From the NCBI GenBank assembly GCA_018365995.1, contig JAGZIY010000031.1:1-9858 (forward strand): 9,858 nucleotides of DNA, given 5' to 3'. Source of the DNA: Butyricicoccus pullicaecorum (GTDB lineage Bacteria; Bacillota; Clostridia; Oscillospirales; Butyricicoccaceae). The stretch's first letter is position 1. The number at the start of each line of letters is the position of its first letter. The notes beneath the pieces were generated by a model. That model was given only the letters and a program-made list of their open reading frames with translations. It was not told the DNA's origin and did no database searches. Shown here piece after piece: positions 1 through 7,714 of the stretch. The position numbers and the translations under genes are program-made.

Positions 1-624
1 GTGGCTTTTTATGAAAAGTTGGTTGCATTTGCCAAAAAGCATGAAATCATGGTTTTGCATGACAATGCCTATTCGGATATCATGATGGATGGGCAGCGCG
101 GCATTTCCTTTTTGTCGGTACCCGGCGCAGCAGATGTCGGCGTGGAGTTCAATTCTCTGTCTAAGACCTATAATTTAACCGGAATGCGCGTATCCTTTGT
201 GGTGGGCAATGCAGACATGGTGCAGCGTTTCCGTGCGTTCCGCTCACAAATTGATTATGGTATGTTCTATCCAGCGCAGGCAGGTGCGGTTGCTGCTCTG
301 ACAGGACCACAGGATATCATACGGCGCAACCAACAGGCATATCAGGCACGGCGAGATGCCCTTTGCGGTGGACTGCGCAAAATTGGATGGGAGGTTCCGG
401 ATTCCAAGGGCAGTATGTTTGTGTGGGCAAAGATTCCGGAGGGCTACACCTCTTCGGTTGACTTTGTGTTAGAGTTGATGGATCGAACCGGAATCATCGG
501 TGTGCCCGGGTTGAGTTTTGGCGCGCAGGGAGAAGGCTATGTGCGCTTTGCACTGGTCGTACCACCTGAACGTATGGAGGAGGCTGTCCGGCGCATTGCG
601 GACAGCGATATTTTGCATCAATAA
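1..624 (+). CDS. PLP-dependent class I/II aminotransferase, C-terminal part (5' end outside window)
   Basis: Fold-type I aminotransferase that would move an amino group between an amino acid and a 2-oxo acid in the cytoplasm. Only the last 207 residues are present; the family is usually about 390 residues, so the first half lies upstream, and the GTG at base 1 is probably an internal codon. Visible residues (numbered from base 1): Asp21 in DNAYSD, which contacts the pyridine nitrogen; Tyr24; SLSKTYNLTG with Lys55 as the Schiff-base lysine; Arg63 near the cofactor phosphate; and Arg182 in GYVRFAL, which binds the substrate carboxylate. The EFNSLSKTYNLTG style resembles LL-diaminopimelate and alanine/aspartate aminotransferases, but the substrate cannot be settled from this half. 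The stop is 17 bases before the next gene on the same strand, so the two are probably co-transcribed. Family call is firm; substrate is unknown. Confidence 0.9.
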   Translation: MAFYEKLVAFAKKHEIMVLHDNAYSDIMMDGQRGISFLSVPGAADVGVEFNSLSKTYNLTGMRVSFVVGNADMVQRFRAFRSQIDYGMFYPAQAGAVAALTGPQDIIRRNQQAYQARRDALCGGLRKIGWEVPDSKGSMFVWAKIPEGYTSSVDFVLELMDRTGIIGVPGLSFGAQGEGYVRFALVVPPERMEEAVRRIADSDILHQ

Positions 625-641
625 CAAAAAGGAGTGAATCT

Positions 642-1391
642 ATGAAGCTGATTTCTTGGAACGTCAACGGTTTGCGTGCCTGTGTGGGAAAGGGATTTTT
701 TGAATTTCTGGCACAGGAACAGCCGGATATGATGTGTTTGCAGGAAACCAAGCTCCAGCCGGAGCAGGCGCCGGCTGTGGAGGGATATTTTGAATATTGG
801 TATTCAGCAGAAAAAAAGGGCTATTCCGGTACTGCGCTTTTCTCAAAGGAAGAGCCGCTTTCGGTCACAAGGGGATTGGGAATTGAGGAGCACGACCATG
901 AGGGTCGTGTCATCACGGCGGAATATGAGGACTTTTATCTCGTTACCGTCTATGTGCCCAATACGCAGGACGAACTCAAGCGTCTGGACTATCGCATGAC
1001 ATGGGAGGACGCATTCCGTGATTATGTCAAGGCGCTGGATACCAAAAAGCCGGTCATCATCTGCGGGGATCTTAATGTCGCACACAAGGAAATTGACCTG
1101 AAAAACCCAAAGACCAACCGACGTAATCCTGGTTTTACTGACGAGGAGCGCGGCAAAATGACCGAATTGCTGCATGCTGGCTTTGTGGATACCTTCCGCC
1201 ATTTCTATCCAGATAAGGAGGGTGCCTATTCGTGGTGGAGTTATCGCTTTCGTTCGCGTGAAAAGAATGCTGGCTGGCGTATTGATTATTTTCTGGTTTC
1301 GGAACGCTTTATGGAGCGCGTCAAGGATGCACGGATCTTATCCGATGTCATGGGAAGCGATCATTGCCCGGTGGTAATTGAAATTGACTGA
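642..1391 (+). CDS. xth: Exonuclease III / AP endonuclease (Xth/ExoA family)
   Basis: Class II apurinic/apyrimidinic endonuclease of base-excision repair. It cuts the backbone 5' of abasic sites and trims 3' blocking ends, using a divalent metal. The 249 residues match the usual length of Gram-positive ExoA (about 250). The endonuclease/exonuclease/phosphatase fold motifs are complete: WNVNGLRA with Asn7; LQETK with metal-binding Glu35; Tyr104 in VYVPN; GDLNVAH with Asp143 and Asn145; WRIDYFL with Asp215; and the terminal SDHCP with Asp240 and His241. The ATG is supported by AGGAG at about 630-634, 7 bases upstream. It follows the aminotransferase by 17 bases and its 3' end overlaps the next gene, so it sits inside an operon. 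Nothing appears missing or truncated. Confidence 0.96.
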   Translation: MKLISWNVNGLRACVGKGFFEFLAQEQPDMMCLQETKLQPEQAPAVEGYFEYWYSAEKKGYSGTALFSKEEPLSVTRGLGIEEHDHEGRVITAEYEDFYLVTVYVPNTQDELKRLDYRMTWEDAFRDYVKALDTKKPVIICGDLNVAHKEIDLKNPKTNRRNPGFTDEERGKMTELLHAGFVDTFRHFYPDKEGAYSWWSYRFRSREKNAGWRIDYFLVSERFMERVKDARILSDVMGSDHCPVVIEID

Positions 1392-1752
1392 CCCAGAATA
1401 TCCATACATGCTAGATAATGCAGCGTTCTGTGCGCAAGAAACCGAAGTCTGTGCGCGTCCGGATTTGGAAGCCGTGTGGCAGGAGACTGCGTCGGTGGAA
1501 TATGAATTTGATCCAGTGACCGGTATGCCGATGACGGCATGTCCGGTATGTGGGATTTTGACCATTGTGGAGGGCATGCAGACCTGTCCGATTTGCGGCT
1601 GGGAGCAAGATGACACATTAGAGGACGTCTGGAAGGAGAGTGTGCCCAATGGCGGGCTTTCTCTCATGGAGGCACAGCTGAATTTTCGTGCATTTGGAAG
1701 GATAGACCCCATGGGACAGATAAAAGGAGATAGAGAAGATGCTGAATTTTAG
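1378..1752 (+). CDS. Small cysteine-rich CPCC-family protein (function unknown)
   Basis: Up to 124 residues with two zinc-ribbon-like knuckles, CPVC (Cys55, Cys58) and CPIC (Cys70, Cys73), followed by GWEQDD and a segment reading NGGLSLMEAQLNFRAFG. This order (CPxC, CPxC, WE-acidic, GG-LSL-EA-NF-FG) is the signature of the CPCC cysteine-rich domain family, whose function is not known; metal binding by the four cysteines is inferred. The first ~50 residues are an acidic N-terminal extension with two more cysteines (Cys18, Cys25). The start is uncertain: TTG at 1378, TTG at 1384 (a GGTGG stretch lies 9 bases upstream) or ATG at 1408; none has a strong ribosome binding site, which fits translational coupling to the AP endonuclease gene that it overlaps. 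Its own 3' end overlaps the threonine aldolase start by 14 bases. Reality of the gene is well supported by the motif and the packing. Confidence 0.82.
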   Translation: MKLTDPEYPYMLDNAAFCAQETEVCARPDLEAVWQETASVEYEFDPVTGMPMTACPVCGILTIVEGMQTCPICGWEQDDTLEDVWKESVPNGGLSLMEAQLNFRAFGRIDPMGQIKGDREDAEF

Positions 1753-2752
1753 AAATGATTACAGCGAGGGTGCGCATCCCAGTATTCTGGAAACCATGCG
1801 AATCAACAATCTAACCCCTGTGATCGGTTATGGAACGGATGAATATTGTGCCCATGCCGCAGATATGATTCGGGAGCGGTTCAACTGTCCAGCGGCTGAG
1901 GTTCATTTTCTGGTAGGCGGGACACAGACCAATATGACCATGATCGCCAGTGCGCTGCGTCCGTTTGAGGCAGTAATCTGTGCAGAAAGCGGACATATCA
2001 ATGTACATGAAACCGGCGCAATCGAGGGAACCGGACATAAGGTTTTGGGTGTGCCCAAGGCTGACGGCAAGCTGACACCAACGGATATTCTGGCGGTAGT
2101 ACGCAGTCATTCCGATGAGCACATGGTAAAACCGCGCATGGTCTATATTTCGCAGTCCACCGAGGTGGGAACCATCTATACACGGCGCGAACTGGAGCTT
2201 TTGCGGACAGTCTGCGATGAGCAGCATTTACTTTTATATTTGGACGGTGCACGCCTTGCAAGCGGCATGACAGCGGAGGATTGTGACTTGATGCCGGCAG
2301 ATTTGCCGCGCCTGTGTGATGCGTTTTATATCGGGGGTACGAAGAATGGTGCACTGTTTGGAGAAGCGCTTGTACTCGTAAACGATACGCTCAAACCGAA
2401 TTTTCGCTATATGATTAAAAATCAGGGCGCGATGCTTGCGAAGGGCTGGCTTTTGGGTATGCAGTTTGAAGGATTGTTTACAGGAGACCTGTATTTTACG
2501 CTTGGACGTCATGCCAATGCGATGGCGGCACGCCTGCGGGACGGGCTGCTGGCAAAGGGCTATGAACTTGCCTATCCAGCAACCACAAACCAGATTTTTG
2601 CCATTTTGAGCAAAGACCAGATTTTTGATTTGACGACCGAAGCTGCATTCGAGTTCAGCCAGAAGTGGGATAAAACACATGATGTTGTCCGTTTTGTGAC
2701 TTCATGGGCGACAAAATCAGAAGATGTAGATGCCATGCTCGCACTGCTTTGA
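1739..2752 (+). CDS. ltaE: Low-specificity L-threonine aldolase-type PLP enzyme
   Basis: Member of the beta-eliminating lyase/threonine aldolase family (PLP, fold type I), which splits L-threonine or L-allo-threonine into glycine and acetaldehyde in the cytoplasm. The 337-residue length is typical. Visible features: FRNDYSEGAHP at the N-terminus; GGTQTN (60-65), which grips the cofactor phosphate; His86 stacking on the PLP ring; LDGARL with Asp169 and Arg172; and YIGGTKNGALFGEA with Lys202 as the Schiff-base lysine. The ATG at 1739 lies 9 bases after AAGGAG (1724-1729), inside the end of the CPCC gene, so expression is probably coupled to the upstream repair gene. A hairpin terminator begins 11 bases after the stop. 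Related enzymes act on other beta-hydroxy amino acids such as phenylserine, so exact substrate range is inferred. Confidence 0.92.
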   Translation: MLNFRNDYSEGAHPSILETMRINNLTPVIGYGTDEYCAHAADMIRERFNCPAAEVHFLVGGTQTNMTMIASALRPFEAVICAESGHINVHETGAIEGTGHKVLGVPKADGKLTPTDILAVVRSHSDEHMVKPRMVYISQSTEVGTIYTRRELELLRTVCDEQHLLLYLDGARLASGMTAEDCDLMPADLPRLCDAFYIGGTKNGALFGEALVLVNDTLKPNFRYMIKNQGAMLAKGWLLGMQFEGLFTGDLYFTLGRHANAMAARLRDGLLAKGYELAYPATTNQIFAILSKDQIFDLTTEAAFEFSQKWDKTHDVVRFVTSWATKSEDVDAMLALL

Positions 2753-2762
2753 AGAAAACGCC

Positions 2763-2792
2763 GCCGTTCGGTTTTACCGAACGGCTGTTTTT
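2763..2792 (+). terminator. Rho-independent terminator after ltaE, directly before recQ
   Basis: A perfect 10-bp stem (2763-2772 GCCGTTCGGT with 2776-2785 ACCGAACGGC) and a TTT loop are followed by TGTTTTT. This is a standard intrinsic terminator for the operon ending at 2752. Its T-tract ends only 8 bases before the recQ ribosome binding site, so it may act as a partial terminator or attenuator for recQ. Confidence 0.85.
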
Positions 2793-2800
2793 GTGTATAT

Positions 2801-2806
2801 AGGAGG
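2801..2806 (+). promoter_or_regulatory. Ribosome binding site of recQ
   Basis: AGGAGG, a perfect Shine-Dalgarno core, lies 8 bases before the ATG at 2815. It fixes the recQ start and comes immediately after the terminator T-tract and the TGTATATA sequence. Confidence 0.85.
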
Positions 2807-2814
2807 ACAGCCAA

Positions 2815-4641
2815 ATGACACCGGAGGATATCCTAAAACGCTTTTTTGGATATGACACATTTCGAGACAGCCAGAGACCGATTGTTATGCGGATTTTGAA
2901 TGGACAGGATACCTTGGGAGTGATGCCCACGGGAGCCGGAAAATCGGTTTGCTATCAGGTTCCGGGGCTTGCACGGCAAGGGCTTGCGCTGGTAATTTCA
3001 CCGCTGATTTCGCTCATGCAGGATCAGGTGCGCGCGCTTCGGAGTGCTGGAATCCCTGCTGCCTGTCTGACGAGTGCGCAGAGTCAGGCAGAACGCACAC
3101 AGATTTTGCAGGCTGTAAGAGCAGGGAACTATAAGTTTTTATATATCGCTCCTGAGAGACTTGAGATATCTGGATTCCGTGCATTTTGTAAGGAACTGCC
3201 TCTGGCGCTTGTGTCGGTAGATGAAGCACATTGTATTTCTCAATGGGGGCAGGATTTTCGTCCCAGTTATCTGCATATTGCGGAATTTTTGCGAGAGCTT
3301 CCGAGCCGTCCGCCCGTCTGTGCCTTTACGGCAACCGCGACCAAACGGGTGCGGCAGGATATCATTCGGCTTTTGGGACTGCAAGACCCATTTGTTCTGG
3401 TTTCCGGCTTTGATCGACCCAATTTGCGCTTTTTTGTCTCCGAGCCTGCTGATAAGACCGCTGCACTTTTGGCAGAACTTGCCCTGAGAAACGAACAGAG
3501 CGGGATCGTCTATTGTCTGACGCGAAAGCTGGTTGATGATGTTTATGGGGTACTGTGTCAGCGGGGACTGCGGGCGGCGCGGTATCATGCAGGTTTGGAC
3601 GCACAGACACGAAAACAGGCACAGAATGATTTTTTATATGATAAGGTCAATGTTCTGGTGGCAACCAACGCCTTCGGTATGGGCATTGACAAACCGAATG
3701 TGTCTTTTGTCATTCATTATAATATGCCGCCGGACTTGGAGAGCTATTATCAGGAAGCGGGACGTGCGGGGCGTGATGGCAGAAAGGCAGACTGCATTTT
3801 GTATTTTGATGCTTCGGATTTGCGTCTGTGTCGGTTTTTGATTCAAAACAATCGGGCGTTGTCAGAGGATTTGGACGAGCAGGCGTATGCACACATTTTA
3901 CAGCGGGATATGGAGCGCCTGCGCCGCATGTGGTGGTATACGCAGACAACCGATTGCCTGCGCGCTGCGATTTTGCATTATTTTGGGGAGTCTGCGCCCG
4001 CCTACTGCGGAGGCTGTGCGAACTGCGGGGTACATTGGGAATGGAAGAACCAGACGATAGATGCTCAGAAAATCGTGTCCTGCGTATTTCGGCTGAACCA
4101 GCGGGGCCGCGCCGTGGGAAAGCATTTTTTGATTGAGATTTTACGCGGGGAACGCACGGAGCGGGTGAAGGAGTCGGGGTTGGACAGTCTTTCCACCTTT
4201 GGTGTGATGAAAAACAGTTCGGTGTATCATATTCGTTACATTTTGGACTGCCTGATTGCGCAGGGGTATCTGACCTGCCGTGCGGACGATTTGCCCATCA
4301 TTCAGCTGAGTGCGCGTTCGGGCGATATCATCAAAAAGCATCTGCCGTTTTCGGTGAAGGTGCCGAAGTCGGGGGTGCCGCCCAAGCAGGAGGAAATGGA
4401 CGAAGGCTTGTTCAAAGCCTTGCAGCAGACGTGCAGCCGATTGGCACAGCGAGCGGGTGTTCCGCCCTTTTCGATTTTTTCTGATGCAATTCTGAGAGAA
4501 ATGTGCAGACGGCTTCCGCGCACTGTGGAGGAACTGGAGCGGATCGGCGGAATCCCTGCCTACAAGGTCAAACGATATGGGGCGGCGTTTTTGGATTGTA
4601 TCTCAGCATACAAACGAAAACAGCCAAAAGAAAAAGAATAA
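2815..4641 (+). CDS. recQ: ATP-dependent DNA helicase RecQ
   Basis: Superfamily 2 helicase that unwinds DNA 3'-to-5' in recombination and stalled-fork repair. The 608 residues match the full-length bacterial enzyme (E. coli RecQ is about 610). Order of parts: N-terminal Gln motif region FRDSQRPIV (16-24); Walker A MPTGAGKS (37-44); DEAH box (136-139) within SVDEAHCISQWGQDFRPSY, which includes the aromatic-rich loop; motif III FTATAT (171-176); motif V ATNAFGMGIDKPNV (283-296); motif VI YYQEAGRAGRDG (311-322). The RQC region has the four zinc ligands Cys381, Cys398, Cys401 and Cys404 and a winged helix (~415-490, with LSTFGVMK). A C-terminal HRDC domain (~530-600) has LFKALQ and VEELERIGGIPAYKVKRYG. 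All key residues are present. It lies 62 bases after ltaE, behind a terminator, and the SLH gene downstream has its own promoter. Confidence 0.97.
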   Translation: MTPEDILKRFFGYDTFRDSQRPIVMRILNGQDTLGVMPTGAGKSVCYQVPGLARQGLALVISPLISLMQDQVRALRSAGIPAACLTSAQSQAERTQILQAVRAGNYKFLYIAPERLEISGFRAFCKELPLALVSVDEAHCISQWGQDFRPSYLHIAEFLRELPSRPPVCAFTATATKRVRQDIIRLLGLQDPFVLVSGFDRPNLRFFVSEPADKTAALLAELALRNEQSGIVYCLTRKLVDDVYGVLCQRGLRAARYHAGLDAQTRKQAQNDFLYDKVNVLVATNAFGMGIDKPNVSFVIHYNMPPDLESYYQEAGRAGRDGRKADCILYFDASDLRLCRFLIQNNRALSEDLDEQAYAHILQRDMERLRRMWWYTQTTDCLRAAILHYFGESAPAYCGGCANCGVHWEWKNQTIDAQKIVSCVFRLNQRGRAVGKHFLIEILRGERTERVKESGLDSLSTFGVMKNSSVYHIRYILDCLIAQGYLTCRADDLPIIQLSARSGDIIKKHLPFSVKVPKSGVPPKQEEMDEGLFKALQQTCSRLAQRAGVPPFSIFSDAILREMCRRLPRTVEELERIGGIPAYKVKRYGAAFLDCISAYKRKQPKEKE

Positions 4642-4669
4642 ATTTGTTGAAAAATTCATGGTAAAATCC

Positions 4670-4698
4670 TATACAAATTGTGGGAAAGTCTGTATAAT
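4670..4698 (+). promoter_or_regulatory. Putative sigma-A promoter of the SLH protein gene
   Basis: A perfect -10 TATAAT at 4693-4698 has TATACA (4 of 6 matches to TTGACA) at 4670-4675, a 17-base spacer. It gives a leader of about 45 bases before the ATG at 4751. A second overlapping option is TTGAAA (4647-4652) with TATACA (4670-4675) as its -10, also at 17 bases. No terminator-like hairpin is evident between recQ and this promoter. Confidence 0.6.
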
Positions 4699-4750
4699 GG
4701 AAAATAGAGAATGATTATCCATTTTGTGGATAAAGAAAGTGGGCGGTAAA

Positions 4751-7714
4751 ATGAAATCAAATAAGGTTGTCCTGTCTACCATGGCGGGGCTGTGCACACT
4801 ACTGCTTACGGGAGCGCCATCCGCACAGGCTGCTTTCAAAGATACAGCAGGACATTGGGCACAGGCTGCGATTGACCGTATGCAGGGCTATCAAATCGTA
4901 AATGGGTTCGGGGGACAGTTCCGACCAGACGACACCATTACCCGTGGAGAAATGGCAGTGGTTTTGGATCATGTCATGCGTTACCAGAACCGTGCAGACA
5001 ATTACTTCAGCGATTTGGGACAGGCGTTCTACACAGATGCCATCTTAAAGGCTGGACATGCAGGCGTTTTGCAGGGAGCAGATGGAAAGGTGCGTCCCAA
5101 TGATGCCATTTCCAGAGAAGAAGCTGTCGTGATGATGGCGCGTGCATTCGACATTGAGACAATCAATGTAGAGCCGATCCAAGTGCCGGATGCAGGCGGC
5201 ATTGCAGGTTGGGCGACAGACGCAATTTCTGCCTTTATTGACAAAGGCTATGTGAGCGGCACAGAAGCATTTCGTCCCAAGGAGCCAATTACACGTGCAG
5301 AAACAGTTGCAATCCTCAATCGAATCCTGACAGGATATTATCCAAATGCAGGCAGTTTTTCAGAATCCGCTGACGGTACGGTCGTGGTCAACACACAGGA
5401 TGTCAGCCTGAAGGATATGACAATTGCCGGCGATTTGATTCTGTCTGAGGGCGTACAGGACGGCGATGTGACCCTTGAGAATGTTGTTGTAAATGGCCGC
5501 GTGCTGATTCGCGGCGGCGGTGTAAACTCCATTCATGTGCTTGGAAAATCTGTGCTGGGAACTGTTGTGATGGAGCGTGACGGTGCAGCAGTTCGCCTTG
5601 CTGTGGACGGAAAGGACGCCAAGGTAGAGCATGTAAAAGTGGGCGAGAAGGCAGCAGAGGCAATTGTAGCAGGTGACGTATCCAGCGTTACGGTTGCAGG
5701 CTCTGGCAAGCTGACAGCACAGGATGCAAAGATTGGAACCATTATGGTCAATGCTCCCGATGCTGCGGTTGCACTGTCAAACAGTCAGGTCAAGACTGTA
5801 GAGGTTGCACAGGACGCAAAGAATACCGAGTTGTCTGTAGATAAGGGCACATCAATTGAAACCGTTGAAATCAAGGCTGCGGGGGCAGATGTCTCTGGTG
5901 AAGGCAAGGTCAGCACCGTAAAGGCAAATGCAGATAATATTTCTGTGGATACCAAGGGAACGGTTGTTAAGGCTGCTAAGGGAACCACTGGCATTACAGC
6001 TGGCGGACAAAAGGTTCCATCAGGTGGTTCTATTAACTCCACACCTTCTAAAAATAATTCGAGCAGCGGCGGCTCCTCATCTTCTAACAATGATCGTCCT
6101 TCGAGACCAGAAAAGCTGGAAATCGAGCGCGTAGAGTCTGTGAGAAATGGACTGGTACGTGTAACACTCAACCGTGCAACCGACACGGCTTTGCGTCAGG
6201 ATCAGTTCTCCATTATTTGTACGGGCGGCGGCAGCGATATGACCATTGTGAGTGTAAAAACCACGGATAATCGCATCTATGACCTCAGCACAGCATACTA
6301 TAATGACAATACCTATCAGCTGGGAATTATTTTGGACGACCAGACCTTGCTGACCTATGATTTTGTCAGCAAGTATGACTGCCCAGAGTTGACCTCCATA
6401 GAGACCGTGCGTACTGCGGCGGAGGAGGCAACCTTCTCCTATGTTTCGGATACATCAGGTACGTTCTATTGGATTCTTCAGGAAAAGCCAAGCACACGTT
6501 TCCGCAGAGCGGCAAATGGAGAACCAACCGCTGAGGAGGTTATGGCAAGCGGCAACCAGCAGGAAATGAAGCTGCACAGCAATACCGTTACCCTGACAGG
6601 ACTGAAGCCGGATACTGCATATTCCATGTATTATGTGGCAAAGGGTATTGACGAAAAGGTGACACCAGTCAAGCTGGTGGAGATTGCAGGCACTCCGGCA
6701 GAAAAGCCAGAAGCCAGTGATGTTCAAATTACATCTGCGGAAGCACATAAGATTCCGGACGCTGACCTGACAGATGAACTTGTATACTTTGAGGTGGTTT
6801 TGGACAAGCCGACAGCGCAGACACTCACGGTTGACCAGTTCGAGTTTACCTGTCCAGCACAGGGCACCATGAAGCTTAAGCGTGTAGAAACAGATGATAA
6901 CCAGACCTATAAGGTATATATGCAAAATGGTTACATGCCACAGGATAATAACCATTTCACCTGCACCATTACCTTTGCAGACGGAAAAGAGGCAACCCAT
7001 CGGTTCTTTGTAGACTTCACAGCACCCCTCTTGACAGGCGTTCAGATAACACGAACCGATAAGAATACGGCAGAGGTAACCTTTAAGTCTTCGGAAGCAG
7101 GTGAGGTTTACTGGAAGGTCATGAAGGGCAGCGATTTTGGTGCCGGAGACAGCAGACCCAAGGATCCAGAGCTGATACGAAAGGATGGAGAGCATCGAGG
7201 AATTGAAGAGAGCACACAATATTTTGATTTTGAGATTCCTGCCGATATGGTCGATGAGAAGGATATATATTTCTGTTTTGTCACTGAGGATGCAAAGGGC
7301 AACCTGAGCACCACCTTTGACTACAAAAAGATTCCAGATAAGGCAGTCGATCCAGAACCCGAACCAGAGCCGGGAGAATATGAAATTGTGAGTATCACCG
7401 GTGAAATACAGGATCGGGGTGGCATGTTTGGAACCGGTCATGAACTGACCATTACAATGAATAAAAATGAAACTGGATCCTTTTTGTTTGGTAATAATGA
7501 TATTCGAATTAAGGGAAATGGACAGGATATTTCTGGCTATCAGAAAATAAGTGTAACATGTCCCAGTGATAAACCCGAGGATCATATCGTTTCTTTGATA
7601 AATACTTCCTTAAAGCCGGGAGAGTATACAGTAGAAATCACAGTAGATAGCAACAAAATCACCAAGAACATTCAAGTCGCTGATGATGGAAAGGGAACTG
7701 TTACTTTGGTTTGA
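4751..7714 (+). CDS. Secreted S-layer homology (SLH) domain protein with beta-helix region and repeated beta-sandwich modules
   Basis: A 987-residue surface protein. The start chosen is the ATG at 4751 because it opens a clean signal peptide (MKSNK, hydrophobic VVLSTMAGLCTLLLTG, cleavage after AQA at 25-27); the ribosome site is weak (AAAGTGGGCGG). Three SLH modules follow (~29-77, 85-133, 147-193), each with the conserved TRGE, SREE or TRAE motif; these normally bind pyruvylated secondary cell-wall polymer. Residues ~208-420 are Val/Gly/Asp-rich, with GDLILSEGVQDGDVTLENV-type short repeats, probably a right-handed beta-helix like those seen after SLH modules in other clostridial proteins. 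A Ser/Asn linker (~422-452) leads to two tandem copies of a module pair (~457-582 and ~656-792), the second half of each resembling fibronectin-III folds (FYW, VYW). A PEPEPEPG linker (868-875) precedes a C-terminal module (~876-977) encoded by AT-rich DNA. No catalytic motif is visible. The role (scaffold, adhesin or envelope protein) is unknown. Confidence 0.9.
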   Translation: MKSNKVVLSTMAGLCTLLLTGAPSAQAAFKDTAGHWAQAAIDRMQGYQIVNGFGGQFRPDDTITRGEMAVVLDHVMRYQNRADNYFSDLGQAFYTDAILKAGHAGVLQGADGKVRPNDAISREEAVVMMARAFDIETINVEPIQVPDAGGIAGWATDAISAFIDKGYVSGTEAFRPKEPITRAETVAILNRILTGYYPNAGSFSESADGTVVVNTQDVSLKDMTIAGDLILSEGVQDGDVTLENVVVNGRVLIRGGGVNSIHVLGKSVLGTVVMERDGAAVRLAVDGKDAKVEHVKVGEKAAEAIVAGDVSSVTVAGSGKLTAQDAKIGTIMVNAPDAAVALSNSQVKTVEVAQDAKNTELSVDKGTSIETVEIKAAGADVSGEGKVSTVKANADNISVDTKGTVVKAAKGTTGITAGGQKVPSGGSINSTPSKNNSSSGGSSSSNNDRPSRPEKLEIERVESVRNGLVRVTLNRATDTALRQDQFSIICTGGGSDMTIVSVKTTDNRIYDLSTAYYNDNTYQLGIILDDQTLLTYDFVSKYDCPELTSIETVRTAAEEATFSYVSDTSGTFYWILQEKPSTRFRRAANGEPTAEEVMASGNQQEMKLHSNTVTLTGLKPDTAYSMYYVAKGIDEKVTPVKLVEIAGTPAEKPEASDVQITSAEAHKIPDADLTDELVYFEVVLDKPTAQTLTVDQFEFTCPAQGTMKLKRVETDDNQTYKVYMQNGYMPQDNNHFTCTITFADGKEATHRFFVDFTAPLLTGVQITRTDKNTAEVTFKSSEAGEVYWKVMKGSDFGAGDSRPKDPELIRKDGEHRGIEESTQYFDFEIPADMVDEKDIYFCFVTEDAKGNLSTTFDYKKIPDKAVDPEPEPEPGEYEIVSITGEIQDRGGMFGTGHELTITMNKNETGSFLFGNNDIRIKGNGQDISGYQKISVTCPSDKPEDHIVSLINTSLKPGEYTVEITVDSNKITKNIQVADDGKGTVTLV
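5372..6010 (+). other. Region encoding a beta-helix-like low-complexity domain of the SLH protein
   Basis: Residues ~208-420 consist of short runs alternating Val/Ile with Gly/Asp/Asn/Ala, such as VNTQDVSLKDMTIAGDLIL and DVTLENVVVNGRVLIRGGG. There are no cysteines and almost no aromatics. This pattern fits a stacked right-handed parallel beta-helix, probably a stalk between the wall-binding SLH modules and the outer modules. The fold is inferred from pattern only. Confidence 0.55.
6119..6496 (+). repeat. Module pair copy 1 in the SLH protein
   Basis: Residues ~457-582. Landmarks are DQF at 484-486, a T-x-N-containing TDNRIY ending at Tyr510, a YDFV strand end, then PELTSI and FYW at 572-574. 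The same landmarks recur in order in copy 2 about 211-214 residues later, so this is a diverged protein-level internal duplication rather than a DNA repeat. Confidence 0.6.
6716..7126 (+). repeat. Module pair copy 2 in the SLH protein
   Basis: Residues ~656-792. Landmarks are DQF at 695-697, DDNQTY ending at Tyr720, RFFVDFTAPLLTGV and VYW at 786-788, in the same order and similar spacing as copy 1. The nucleotide sequences have diverged, so the duplication is old. Confidence 0.6.

Noticed and set aside
494..1712. Several minus-strand open frames (85-138 codons) opposite the aminotransferase, xth and CPCC genes
   Set aside because: They are antisense to genes with intact catalytic motifs, lack ribosome sites and show no recognisable domain.
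4678..4698. TTGTGG with TATAAT as the SLH gene promoter
   Set aside because: The spacer is only 9 bases, too short for sigma-A; TATACA at 4670-4675 gives 17 bases.
4724..4750. Upstream in-frame TTG (4724) as start of the SLH protein
   Set aside because: It would add nine residues before the signal peptide and has no ribosome site; the ATG at 4751 begins a canonical signal sequence.
6455..7585. 376-codon open frame on the minus strand
   Set aside because: It lies wholly antisense to the SLH protein gene, its translation is rich in Cys, Leu, Ile and His with no family motifs, and it has no ribosome site. It is a shadow frame.
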